DNA of 64,000 nt. Source: an uncultured Clostridia bacterium. GTDB lineage: Bacteria; Bacillota; Clostridia; Oscillospirales; Oscillospiraceae. Within the stretch, counting starts at the first letter, position 1. Every line of letters starts with the position of its first letter. The position numbers and the translations under genes were made by a program. Shown here one piece after another: positions 45,274 through 53,562 of this stretch. The notes beneath the pieces are model-generated. The model worked only from the letters and a program-made list of their open reading frames with translations, was not told the DNA's origin and did not search any database. Location of the stretch: the NCBI GenBank assembly GCA_947173485.1, contig CAMWFH010000008.1:1-64000 (forward strand), in the 5' to 3' direction.

Positions 45274-46122
45274 CTATATGATATGGTATCCTGTTTTTGT
45301 CAGTTGCTGGAACAGGTCTTTGCTGATCATGCGTAAAGGGGTCCTGGCGATATCCAGCATGATCTCGATCATATCCTCGCTGCCCCAATGTTCACCGGCC
45401 CCCTGCGTATAGATAGAAGCAGCTTGCAACATGATGTTCAAGCCGTTGCCGGATACGGACCTGTTTTCACAGAGATTGGTATTGATCGGCATCCCATAGT
45501 TCGCCGCTGTCAGCCTGTCCAGTCTGTTCAATGTCCCATCGTTATAGGCGATGATATAGGTACTGCCGTCAGGGCGCATGATCGTGATATCCTGTGTCAG
45601 GAAGTTTGAACCTTCAAGGAACAGGATATACGGGAAATAGGGCTCTATCAACATGAAGTTCGCGATCTCACATATGTTTTTGTGCGCACGCTCTATCGCG
45701 TTCCCTGCGGCCATAAGGATCTGGTCATTGCGTTTCCCTACGAGCCTCCCTGCTTTGATGTTCTCGATATCCTTGCCCTGATATTTTGCCTCTGAAACGA
45801 CTACGATCCTCCAGCGGCCATAGTCGTCCTTCACCTCGATGATACCGCCGTCCGGCTTGATCTTGGCGTTCGGAACGAACAAGGTCTGTCCAAGGCGTTT
45901 GTCGATTCTCTGTAGAGCTTCGTTGATCTCTTGCTTAGACAGCTCGCTCCTATATCTGAACGTCAGCATAGGGAATTCTTTTTTGAGCCGTTCCATCGTA
46001 ACGATAGAAGCATCATGTACCTCTTCATCGTGCCGCTGGGCGTCCTCATCGAATATCCCTATAACGCCATCGGCCGCTTTTTGCTGCGCCGTTAACCGGT
46101 CAGATTGCTGTTTCCCCTTCAT
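45274..46122 (-). CDS. EcoRI-family type II restriction endonuclease
   Basis: The 282-residue protein aligns along its whole length with EcoRI as I remember it, including KQQSDRLTAQQK, GIFDEDAQRHD, PDGGIIEVKDDYGRWRIVVVSEAK, AGNAIERAHKN, LFLEGSNFLT and LNRLDRLTAANYGMPI. Catalytic D91, E111 and K113 and recognition residues E144, R145 and R200 all fall at the same numbers as in EcoRI. It should cut GAATTC between G and A as a Mg-dependent dimer. The gene overlaps the methyltransferase gene by 23 bases and is less GC-rich than its neighbours, a sign of transfer. Confidence 0.95.
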   Translation of the reverse strand: MKGKQQSDRLTAQQKAADGVIGIFDEDAQRHDEEVHDASIVTMERLKKEFPMLTFRYRSELSKQEINEALQRIDKRLGQTLFVPNAKIKPDGGIIEVKDDYGRWRIVVVSEAKYQGKDIENIKAGRLVGKRNDQILMAAGNAIERAHKNICEIANFMLIEPYFPYILFLEGSNFLTQDITIMRPDGSTYIIAYNDGTLNRLDRLTAANYGMPINTNLCENRSVSGNGLNIMLQAASIYTQGAGEHWGSEDMIEIMLDIARTPLRMISKDLFQQLTKTGYHII

Positions 46123-47065
46123 GCGGATACGCTCCCTCCAGCTTTGTAAAAAAGTCCTCTGTGCTGTCTATGGGCTCATAGTCCGTGGGCTGTCCCATTT
46201 TTCGCATGAGCGCAAGGTGCTTGTTGAAATACTCGATAGACGCGCTGTCACGGTCGCACAGCAAGCAATGCCGCCCCTCTGTGATACAGACCCGTCCGAC
46301 AGTCCTGCTCCCTGCGAAAAAATCAAGGACGACGGAACCGGGATAGGAGAGCGCCCTGACAAGGCGTTCGATGATCTCTACAGGCTTCTGCGTTGGGTGC
46401 CCGACGCGTTCTTTGCTGTTCCCATTCAATCTGTTGATCTCCCATACGTTTGTCGGATTTTTGCCCTTCATCGTGTTTTCGGGGTTCAGTCGCTTGTCCT
46501 TCAAGGCTGCTGCCAGATCCTTTTCTGCGTAGGGCTCTCTTACAGAATCCAGGTCGAAATAGTAATCGTTGGATCTGGTCAGCCAGATGATCTCCTCATG
46601 TCTGTTCGCAAAGTATCGATGGGCGGACATACCATTTTTGTAACGCCAGATGATCGTGTTGATCAGCTTGAACTTCGTATGGTGCCTCACATGATGGATG
46701 ATATCGATCAGATCCCCCGACTTCGCGTCTCTGAACTGGATCCCCCCAAAAATGACCATGCTCCCATTTTTGGAAAGGACCCTGTAGGCTTCATCTAACC
46801 ATTTCGATGCCCATTCGATATAGTCATCATAGATGTCCCAGCCTGCGAGCGCAAGGTTATAGGGGGGATCGATACAAATCAGCTGGATGGATCCATCGGG
46901 AATCGTTTTCAAAAACTCGCAGCAGTCCATGATATTGAGACACAGCATAGGCCGGCCAGGACTAGCAAAATCTGTCGATGTTTTATGCTTGAACGTATGC
47001 TCTTTGCGCATCTTGTTGATGGACATAAGCGCGTGATTATAGTGGGACCTGTTATGGATAGCCAT
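46100..47065 (-). CDS. M.RsrI-like N6-adenine DNA methyltransferase
   Basis: The 321-residue protein has the beta-class order: catalytic DPPYN in ICIDPPYNLALAGWDIYDDYIEW, FANRHEEIIWLTRS, KGKNPTNVW and GHPTQKPVEIIERLV, then the AdoMet motif VVLDFFAGS. It resembles M.RsrI, the methylase of the EcoRI isoschizomer RsrI, and not M.EcoRI. It should methylate the second A of GAATTC to protect the host. The AdoMet motif reads FAGSR, with Arg in place of the second Gly of FxGxG, which could weaken cofactor binding. It lies upstream of and overlaps the endonuclease gene, so protection is made first. Confidence 0.93.
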   Translation of the reverse strand: MAIHNRSHYNHALMSINKMRKEHTFKHKTSTDFASPGRPMLCLNIMDCCEFLKTIPDGSIQLICIDPPYNLALAGWDIYDDYIEWASKWLDEAYRVLSKNGSMVIFGGIQFRDAKSGDLIDIIHHVRHHTKFKLINTIIWRYKNGMSAHRYFANRHEEIIWLTRSNDYYFDLDSVREPYAEKDLAAALKDKRLNPENTMKGKNPTNVWEINRLNGNSKERVGHPTQKPVEIIERLVRALSYPGSVVLDFFAGSRTVGRVCITEGRHCLLCDRDSASIEYFNKHLALMRKMGQPTDYEPIDSTEDFFTKLEGAYPHEGETAI

Positions 47066-47241
47066 GTTTTTGCCTCATATATGAAAGTGTAGTCGGGTTC
47101 TTTGTAAACATACTGACAGCCGGTCTTGTTCCGCTGATCAAATTTTACCATGACCAGCCTCAAAATGCAAGGCGCACTTATCAAAATGGCCAAAGTCCCG
47201 CCTGCACAGCACAAAAGATGACCGGCAGCAGAAAAGGATGG

Positions 47242-47270
47242 TTGTGTTTTTCTGTCAGGAATGGTATACT
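47242..47270 (+). promoter_or_regulatory. Promoter of the two-gene ATPase system, TTGTGT-N17-TATACT
   Basis: Hexamers at 47242-47247 and 47265-47270; start expected about 23 bases before the ATG. The rest of 47066-47241 separates it from the divergent methyltransferase and shows no gene. Confidence 0.65.
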
Positions 47271-47299
47271 GTAGCTAATGTTGAAGAGGAGGGACGGCT

Positions 47300-50200
47300 A
47301 TGACAGCATTCGACCCCAGCGGCGCGGGATTTTACCTTTTGAACCCAGTCTGCCTCACCTTTTTGGATGGACACACCCTGTTCGGTGTCCTTCAGGATAT
47401 CCAGCCGGAGGCGTTCACGGTGGACGGGGCCCGGTATCCTGTCCAGGAGATACAGGACCTGGAGTTCGCCGGGTCCGTCACCGATTACCACACCTACCGG
47501 GGCGGCGGGGAGATCGGCCGCTATGCCTTCTCCCTGGAGGACCTGGTCCCCTCCTTTGACCGCGACTGCCTGATCTACAGCGAGTTCGACTGCAAGGTGC
47601 TGTGCCACTTGGCGCTGGTGGACGGGGTCATCCGGGCCAAGGACGTCCACCTGCTGGAGGCGCAGCACCGGCTGGACCTGGAGGCCCTGAGCCAGGGGGA
47701 CTATCTGTATACCTTCCGGGACGGCTCCTGCCGTGTTGGCTGCCTCGCCGGCAGCGGCCCCCTGTTCAGCCTCTCTGGAGCGCCCCTGGACCCGGCCCAG
47801 ATCGCCGGCATCACCCGGGCCCCCCAGGTCAACGACCAGGTGACCGTCTCCCAGAAGGACGGCCGGGAGCTGTCCGGCATCGTCTCTGCCGCCTCGCCCT
47901 CGGCTTTCGTGGTCCTGGACCAGGGGCAGCTGCCCGCCATGGTGGCCTATGACAGCATCCAGACCCTCCGATTCCGGGGCGCCGTCGCCAAGGACACCTC
48001 CCCCAAGGGGGTGGCGCGGACCAAGGTCGTGGTCAACGGTGCCGCCTTCCTCTGCAAGCCGCCCTACTGCCGCAGCAGCCGGGACTGGTCCCTGCTGGAG
48101 GAGGGGGCGGTGGTCACCTTCGCCGCCGGCGTCAACGAGCGGGGCCTGATCGCCAAGGACGTGGTGGTGGAGGCCGGCGCGGCGGCCCCCAGCGGGGAGG
48201 AGGCGGCCCTCTTCCATGGCAAGGGGGTGATCCTCTGCTGCAATACCAACGCCAGCCGGGGCAGTCTTACCGGCTATATCGGCAGCACCTACCTCTCTAA
48301 GGCCTACAGCCTCTACGCCCGCTGTCCCATGCCCCGGGGCAGTGTGGCCTTCTCCCTGGCCCAGCTGGATTTCACCTACGAGCGGGAGAACATCTATGTC
48401 GTCTCCTATACCTGTGCCGCCGACCCCCGCACCGGCGTCCAGAAGGCCCTCTCCGTCACTCTGGAGGAGACCTACCCCTACGCCGCCTGCGCCCGGCTCC
48501 GGGTGGACAGCGACGGGAAGGTGTCGATCCTGCCGGCGGCCACGGCATACCTGGGCCATCTGAAGAGCATGGAGGTGGAGGTCACCTGCAAGGACGGGCG
48601 GGCCGCCCAGGGGATCCTGGAGAGCTGTGACGGCCAGTGGATCGAGCTGCTCTCCCGGGAGCAGACCACCACGCTCCCCGTGGGCCACATCGCCTCCGTG
48701 CGGGCCTACGGCTATGTCACCCGCTACAGTCAGGACAGCGGCACCGGCCATATCGGCAGCTTCTGGTTCCATGTGAACGACCTGCGCAGCAGCACCGACA
48801 TCGCCCGTATGGCCTTGGGCAGCCGGGTGTCCTTCACCGTGATCCAGACCTTCAAGGGCAGCTGCTATGCCGCGGCGGATATCGTGGTCCATGTGGAGAC
48901 CCCGGTCCAGGGGGAGCTGACCGGGTACGACGGGCTCAACTGCACCGTCATCCCCCAGGGCCAGGAGACGGCGGAGACCTATCCGGCGGCGATGGGCTCC
49001 GGCCTGGCCAGCCGGCTCCATACCCTGGACTTCGACCAGGTGTCCTATCCCATCGTGTACCTCCTGCGGAAGGAGGGGCTGGATACCCAGATCGTCATCA
49101 CCCATATCGACACCAGCCGGGCCCGCCGCTTCGGCTATATCGTGAAGTATATCGTCCGGCCGGAGAGCGTGTCCTTTGGCTTCATCATCCCGGTGGAGCA
49201 GCTGGACGCCTACCTCCGGGGGGAGAACCAGCAGGGGGAGTACTACTTCAGGGCCGCTGACCTGGGGGAGGAGACCGGCGTCCTCCTCAACACCCGCAGC
49301 AACTACTACTATGTCTCTTTTGTCAGCGCCGCCGGCAAGACCGCTCGGGAGATCCGGGTCCTGGAGGAGCGCCCCTGGCCGGACAGCAGCTCCAAGCTCC
49401 AGCAGCCGGCGCCGGCCGCCCCGGCTGCTCCCGCTGTCCCCGCCGCCCCGGCGCCCGCGCCCAAGGCGGCCCCGGCCGCCGGGGCCAAGGTGGAGACGAT
49501 CTCCCTGCCGGAGCTGCCCCCATCGAGCCCCTATCCCCCGGACCAGGTCCGCTATGGCCTGCTGAATCTGTGCAGCGCCCACTACGCGGCCATCAACAAC
49601 TGCTATCTCAATAAGAAGTACGCGGACCCCGCCGGACTGGAGGAGCGCACCACCGTGATCTTCGACCCGGCGGAGGCCCAGCTCCTCCCGGAGGGACCGG
49701 TCAAGACGGCTAAGACCTCCTATCTGGTCCGCTTCGTCCCCAAGGGCACCGCCATCAATCCCAAGACCGGGGAGGAGCTGCCCACCATCGACTATGCCTA
49801 CCCGGTCCAGGTCCTCCAGAGCTTCCAAAAGCCCCTGTACGTCTCCCTGCGCTTAGAGCAGGACCGCCTGCTGGCGGAGGAGGTCCGGGCGGAGGGGATG
49901 CCCAGCGTGCCTGGGCCCAAGGTGTCGATCCCGGCCCTCCAGAGGGGGGAGAGCGTCTTCTTCGTCCTCGCCGGCAAGTCTCCCGCCTTCTACACCTACC
50001 AGGGCCAGACCGCCCTGGACTATATCGTCAACGATGGGGAGAGCGTCCCCCGGTCCGAGGTGGAGAAGATCTACCGCTTCGGCGTGGTGACCGCCTTCAA
50101 CCTCACCGCCGGCCTGGGGACCCTGAACAACTTCATCCGCTTCAGCCTGACAACGGCGGACAACAAGCTGATCAATGTGCTGAAGAACCAGGTCAACGTG

Positions 50201-53200
50201 GTGCGCCTCCACGTCCTCTACGCCCACGATGCCGCCCGGATCACCGAGGTCTGCCGGATCGCCGATGAGAACCTGCGGCTGATGCCCTGGTCCCCGGCCC
50301 TGGTGACCCAGTGCGAGAGCGCCGACCGGTGCATCGTGGCGGACGGGTCCACCTACCACTACCTCTCCGTCCTCTCTGACGGGATGGTCAACCGGAGCTT
50401 CAAGAACGACCAGCTCCTGGACCAGGCGGTCTTTCTCCGCCGGGCGGACCAGCTGTTCCTCCGGGAGGGGGAGACCACGCCGGCCCTGATGGAGGTGGCG
50501 GTGGATATCCGGTGCCGGAAGGAGACCGCCACGGTCCAGTATGACGCGGGACGGGATATCTTCCTGGGCTACCGGAACCCCACCTACTTCTATCCCCTCT
50601 ACGGTGCCCCCGCCGCCCTACAGCCCCAGATCGGGGCCAGCGTCACCGTGGAGTTCCGGGTCAGCGCCGACCTGCTGCGGCTGGAGGGCTGGCTGGACAA
50701 CGGCGAGGCGGAGGAGCCGGAGTCCCCCGCCCTGGACAGCGAGGCCGATGCCGCCCTAGAGAACATCACCCGGGAGAGCCTGGCCATCCTCTGCCTCCAC
50801 CAGACGGACCTGAGCCAGCTGCTGCTGAAGGGGGTCATGCTGGACGAGCAGGGCGTCCCGGCGGACCTGGAGCAGGCCCAGCGGGCCTTTGAGATCCTCC
50901 ACGGCCAGCCGGGGGACGTCAGCTCCCTGGCCGCCGCCAAGATCGCCCTGGGCTTCCCAGAGCTGGAGCTGAGCCGGTCCCCCAACCCTAACAGCCGGGA
51001 GAACCAGATCGGCCGGCTGCTGGTCAGCGCCTTCCAGAAGCGCTGCCAGAGGATCGGACTGGACGGCAACTCCGTCTTTGGCGAGCACTCCTACTACCTC
51101 ACCCTCCTCCTGCGCTACGCGGTGAAGTACGGCAAGCGCCACTCCTACAACCAGAGCCCCACTTACGACTACCTCTACCGGCTCTTCCTCCAGGACTTCG
51201 GCACCCGGGAGGAGCTGGCCGCCTACCTCCAGACCGGCCGGAGCGCCGACCGGAAGCAGCTGGCCGCCCTGTTGCAGCGCCCCTGCCGCCAGGTCGAGGA
51301 GTTCACGGCCCATATCATGCCCCTGGACAAGAAGAGCGCCGAGCAGGTCTGCGCCATCCTGGAGGGCTGCCCCGTCCTCAGCGAGCAGGTCCAGCAGTAC
51401 GCGGTCCAGACCGACAACACCATCCGGGGCAAGCGGGTGACGGATATCGTCCTGGCCCTCCGGGAGCGGTATATCCGGGACAAGGCCCGCTTCGCCGACC
51501 TGTTCGCCGAGTTCGCCGGACAGGAGCGCCTCTGCGCCGACTGCAAGGGCATCCTGCTCAATATGCAGGCCCGGTTCCTCAAGATCGTCTGCAAGGACGA
51601 TGCCAACCGGTTCGAGCGGCTGCTGCGCTCCTGCCTCCAGGTCTGCGAGTACACCAACAAGCTGGGCTTCGTCCAGCAGGAGCAGGAGCTCAAGACCGCC
51701 TACCGGGAGGTCTGCGAGCTGGAGGCGGATATCCTGAACCACCCCTGCCGGGAGAGCGTGGAGATCCTGGTGGTCAGTCCCGCCTTCCCGCCGGAGGACA
51801 GTGTCCTGGCCCGGATCAAGGGGGAGATCGCGGCGCTGCTGAACCAGCTGTACCAGAACAAGGACCTGTCCCCCCGGATCGCCTGCATCCCCAACGAGGC
51901 GGTGATCGCCGAGGGGCAGGAGAAGCTTTGGCTCATCATCCAAAACGGGGACAAGACCATGAACCTCCAGCCGGCGGACAATGTGACGCTGTTTTTGGAG
52001 TCCTACACCGAGGACGTGTCCGTCCCCTCCCAGGTGGCCCTGCGGCAGCTCCATCTGGGGTCCGGGGACCAGGTGGCGGTGGAGGTGGCCCTGGTGGTGG
52101 ACAACTGGAAGCCCCGGACCATCAACCTGGGCTGGGCCATCTCCTTCGAGTACGCCGCCGGCTTCGTGGACGGCCATGTGAGCAAGCGCCGCTGCCGCCA
52201 GGAGCAGGACACCCCCCTGGAGCTCCAGATCGGCCAGGTGAGCACCTTCACCAAGGACCTCCAGGCGGAGAACCCCTACCGGGAGCCGGCCCAGGGCCAG
52301 CCCCTGGAGGGGAGCGAGATGTTCTATGGCCGGGAGGTGGAGCGCCGGGAGATCTGGGACAGCATCGTCCGAACGGTGGATGGCCGGGAGGAGCTGATCC
52401 CCGGCAGCGCCGTGATCGTCCACGGCCAGAAGAAGAGCGGCAAGACCAGCCTGGTCAACCAGATCAAGAACGCCCTCAAGACCAGCCCGGACCTCCAGCG
52501 GCAGGCCATCCTGCTGAACTTCAACAACATCCTGGACGAGGTGGGGGGCAAGGAGCTGCTGCCCTACTTCAAGTTCACCTTCTATGGCAACATCCTCTCC
52601 CGGTTCGAGAACGAGGTCTACAACAACCACCCGGACGTGATGGCCATGATGGAGGAAAATGGCCTCCAGATCCCGGACATGGTGGCCAACCAGGCGGCGG
52701 CCGCCTATCTCTTCGACAAGTTCTTCCGGGACTTCTACCGCTGCGACAAGGGCCGGCATGTGATCGTGCTGTTCATGGACGAGTTCACCCTCCTCTGCAC
52801 CACGATCCTCCAGGAGATCAAGCGCTCCCCGGACGATGCCTCCCTGGCCACGATCCCCAACTTCATCAAGACCTTCTCCTCCCAGTACCACTTCGTCCAG
52901 CTGGTCATCGGCCACGAGGCCATGATGCGGGCCTTCGATACCCTGGGCGTTCTGAACCACACGGCGGAGTTCGCCAAGTCCGTGGAGATCTCCGCCCTGG
53001 ACCGGGATGCCTCCCAGCGGCTGATCAAGGAGCCCATGGCCCGGGCCTTCGGGGAGGACGTGTATAAGACGGAGCTGGGCCGGCGGGCGGTGGAGAAGCT
53101 GCTGGACCTGTCCGGGTGCAACCCCACTTACCTGATGCGGCTGTGCAACCAGCAGTTCCAATACTATGTGGACCCGGTCAAGTGTCCCCGGAGCCAGCTG

Positions 53201-53560
53201 ATCGTCAACGACGTGGACGCCATGACCCGGGAGTTCATCAACAAGCTCCTCCTCCAGGACTTCGATATCCTGCTGGTGGAGGACGGCGACGAGGCCGAGG
53301 ACCCGGAGAAGAGAAAGACCTACCAGTATCTCAAATGCGTATCGACCCTGTCGGCCCAGTCCTACGATGGGCGGACCGCCGACAGCAGCCAGGTGGCCCG
53401 GGAGCTGGAGCGCTGCTCCGGCTATGACGCCAGCACCATCGAGCGCATCCGCAACCTGCTGGAGGCCCGGCGGGTGATCTCCGTCACCCATGGCGGCCGG
53501 ATCAAGATCAACGCGGGGCTGTTCTCGGAATTTATTCTACAGAAAAACGGAGGCAGATGA
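47300..53560 (+). CDS. Giant protein: repeated Sm-like/cold-shock-like barrels plus C-terminal P-loop ATPase
   Basis: The 2086-residue protein has no signal peptide. Its first 600 residues alternate 'TFLDGHTLFGVL..I' strands (Sm-like, e.g. about 18-57, 175-215) with 'GYV..Y....G.GHI..FWFHVNDL..........V.F' strands (cold-shock-like, e.g. 58-118, 471-530). A further such barrel lies near 925-985, after a Pro/Ala linker (about 700-732). A helical middle (about 1170-1500) follows. The C-terminal ATPase starts FYGRE (1675) with Walker A GQKKSGKT (1709-1716) and Walker B VIVLFMDE (1821-1828). The design suggests RNA binding coupled to ATP hydrolysis, as in STAND-type sensors. It overlaps the next gene. 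Domain names are my reading of patterns, not search results. Confidence 0.8.
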   Translation: MTAFDPSGAGFYLLNPVCLTFLDGHTLFGVLQDIQPEAFTVDGARYPVQEIQDLEFAGSVTDYHTYRGGGEIGRYAFSLEDLVPSFDRDCLIYSEFDCKVLCHLALVDGVIRAKDVHLLEAQHRLDLEALSQGDYLYTFRDGSCRVGCLAGSGPLFSLSGAPLDPAQIAGITRAPQVNDQVTVSQKDGRELSGIVSAASPSAFVVLDQGQLPAMVAYDSIQTLRFRGAVAKDTSPKGVARTKVVVNGAAFLCKPPYCRSSRDWSLLEEGAVVTFAAGVNERGLIAKDVVVEAGAAAPSGEEAALFHGKGVILCCNTNASRGSLTGYIGSTYLSKAYSLYARCPMPRGSVAFSLAQLDFTYERENIYVVSYTCAADPRTGVQKALSVTLEETYPYAACARLRVDSDGKVSILPAATAYLGHLKSMEVEVTCKDGRAAQGILESCDGQWIELLSREQTTTLPVGHIASVRAYGYVTRYSQDSGTGHIGSFWFHVNDLRSSTDIARMALGSRVSFTVIQTFKGSCYAAADIVVHVETPVQGELTGYDGLNCTVIPQGQETAETYPAAMGSGLASRLHTLDFDQVSYPIVYLLRKEGLDTQIVITHIDTSRARRFGYIVKYIVRPESVSFGFIIPVEQLDAYLRGENQQGEYYFRAADLGEETGVLLNTRSNYYYVSFVSAAGKTAREIRVLEERPWPDSSSKLQQPAPAAPAAPAVPAAPAPAPKAAPAAGAKVETISLPELPPSSPYPPDQVRYGLLNLCSAHYAAINNCYLNKKYADPAGLEERTTVIFDPAEAQLLPEGPVKTAKTSYLVRFVPKGTAINPKTGEELPTIDYAYPVQVLQSFQKPLYVSLRLEQDRLLAEEVRAEGMPSVPGPKVSIPALQRGESVFFVLAGKSPAFYTYQGQTALDYIVNDGESVPRSEVEKIYRFGVVTAFNLTAGLGTLNNFIRFSLTTADNKLINVLKNQVNVVRLHVLYAHDAARITEVCRIADENLRLMPWSPALVTQCESADRCIVADGSTYHYLSVLSDGMVNRSFKNDQLLDQAVFLRRADQLFLREGETTPALMEVAVDIRCRKETATVQYDAGRDIFLGYRNPTYFYPLYGAPAALQPQIGASVTVEFRVSADLLRLEGWLDNGEAEEPESPALDSEADAALENITRESLAILCLHQTDLSQLLLKGVMLDEQGVPADLEQAQRAFEILHGQPGDVSSLAAAKIALGFPELELSRSPNPNSRENQIGRLLVSAFQKRCQRIGLDGNSVFGEHSYYLTLLLRYAVKYGKRHSYNQSPTYDYLYRLFLQDFGTREELAAYLQTGRSADRKQLAALLQRPCRQVEEFTAHIMPLDKKSAEQVCAILEGCPVLSEQVQQYAVQTDNTIRGKRVTDIVLALRERYIRDKARFADLFAEFAGQERLCADCKGILLNMQARFLKIVCKDDANRFERLLRSCLQVCEYTNKLGFVQQEQELKTAYREVCELEADILNHPCRESVEILVVSPAFPPEDSVLARIKGEIAALLNQLYQNKDLSPRIACIPNEAVIAEGQEKLWLIIQNGDKTMNLQPADNVTLFLESYTEDVSVPSQVALRQLHLGSGDQVAVEVALVVDNWKPRTINLGWAISFEYAAGFVDGHVSKRRCRQEQDTPLELQIGQVSTFTKDLQAENPYREPAQGQPLEGSEMFYGREVERREIWDSIVRTVDGREELIPGSAVIVHGQKKSGKTSLVNQIKNALKTSPDLQRQAILLNFNNILDEVGGKELLPYFKFTFYGNILSRFENEVYNNHPDVMAMMEENGLQIPDMVANQAAAAYLFDKFFRDFYRCDKGRHVIVLFMDEFTLLCTTILQEIKRSPDDASLATIPNFIKTFSSQYHFVQLVIGHEAMMRAFDTLGVLNHTAEFAKSVEISALDRDASQRLIKEPMARAFGEDVYKTELGRRAVEKLLDLSGCNPTYLMRLCNQQFQYYVDPVKCPRSQLIVNDVDAMTREFINKLLLQDFDILLVEDGDEAEDPEKRKTYQYLKCVSTLSAQSYDGRTADSSQVARELERCSGYDASTIERIRNLLEARRVISVTHGGRIKINAGLFSEFILQKNGGR

Positions 53561-53562
53561 CC

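Noticed and set aside
46100..47065. M.EcoRI orthologue
   Set aside because: The motif order and DPPYN-first layout match M.RsrI; M.EcoRI has a different sequence and class.
45274..47065. Prophage or integrative element around the R-M genes
   Set aside because: No integrase, transposase, tRNA junction or direct repeats were seen; only base composition suggests transfer.
50756..53491. Minus-strand frame of 911 codons opposite the giant ATPase gene
   Set aside because: Pro/Leu/Gly/His-rich shadow of the coding strand; the plus strand holds Walker motifs.
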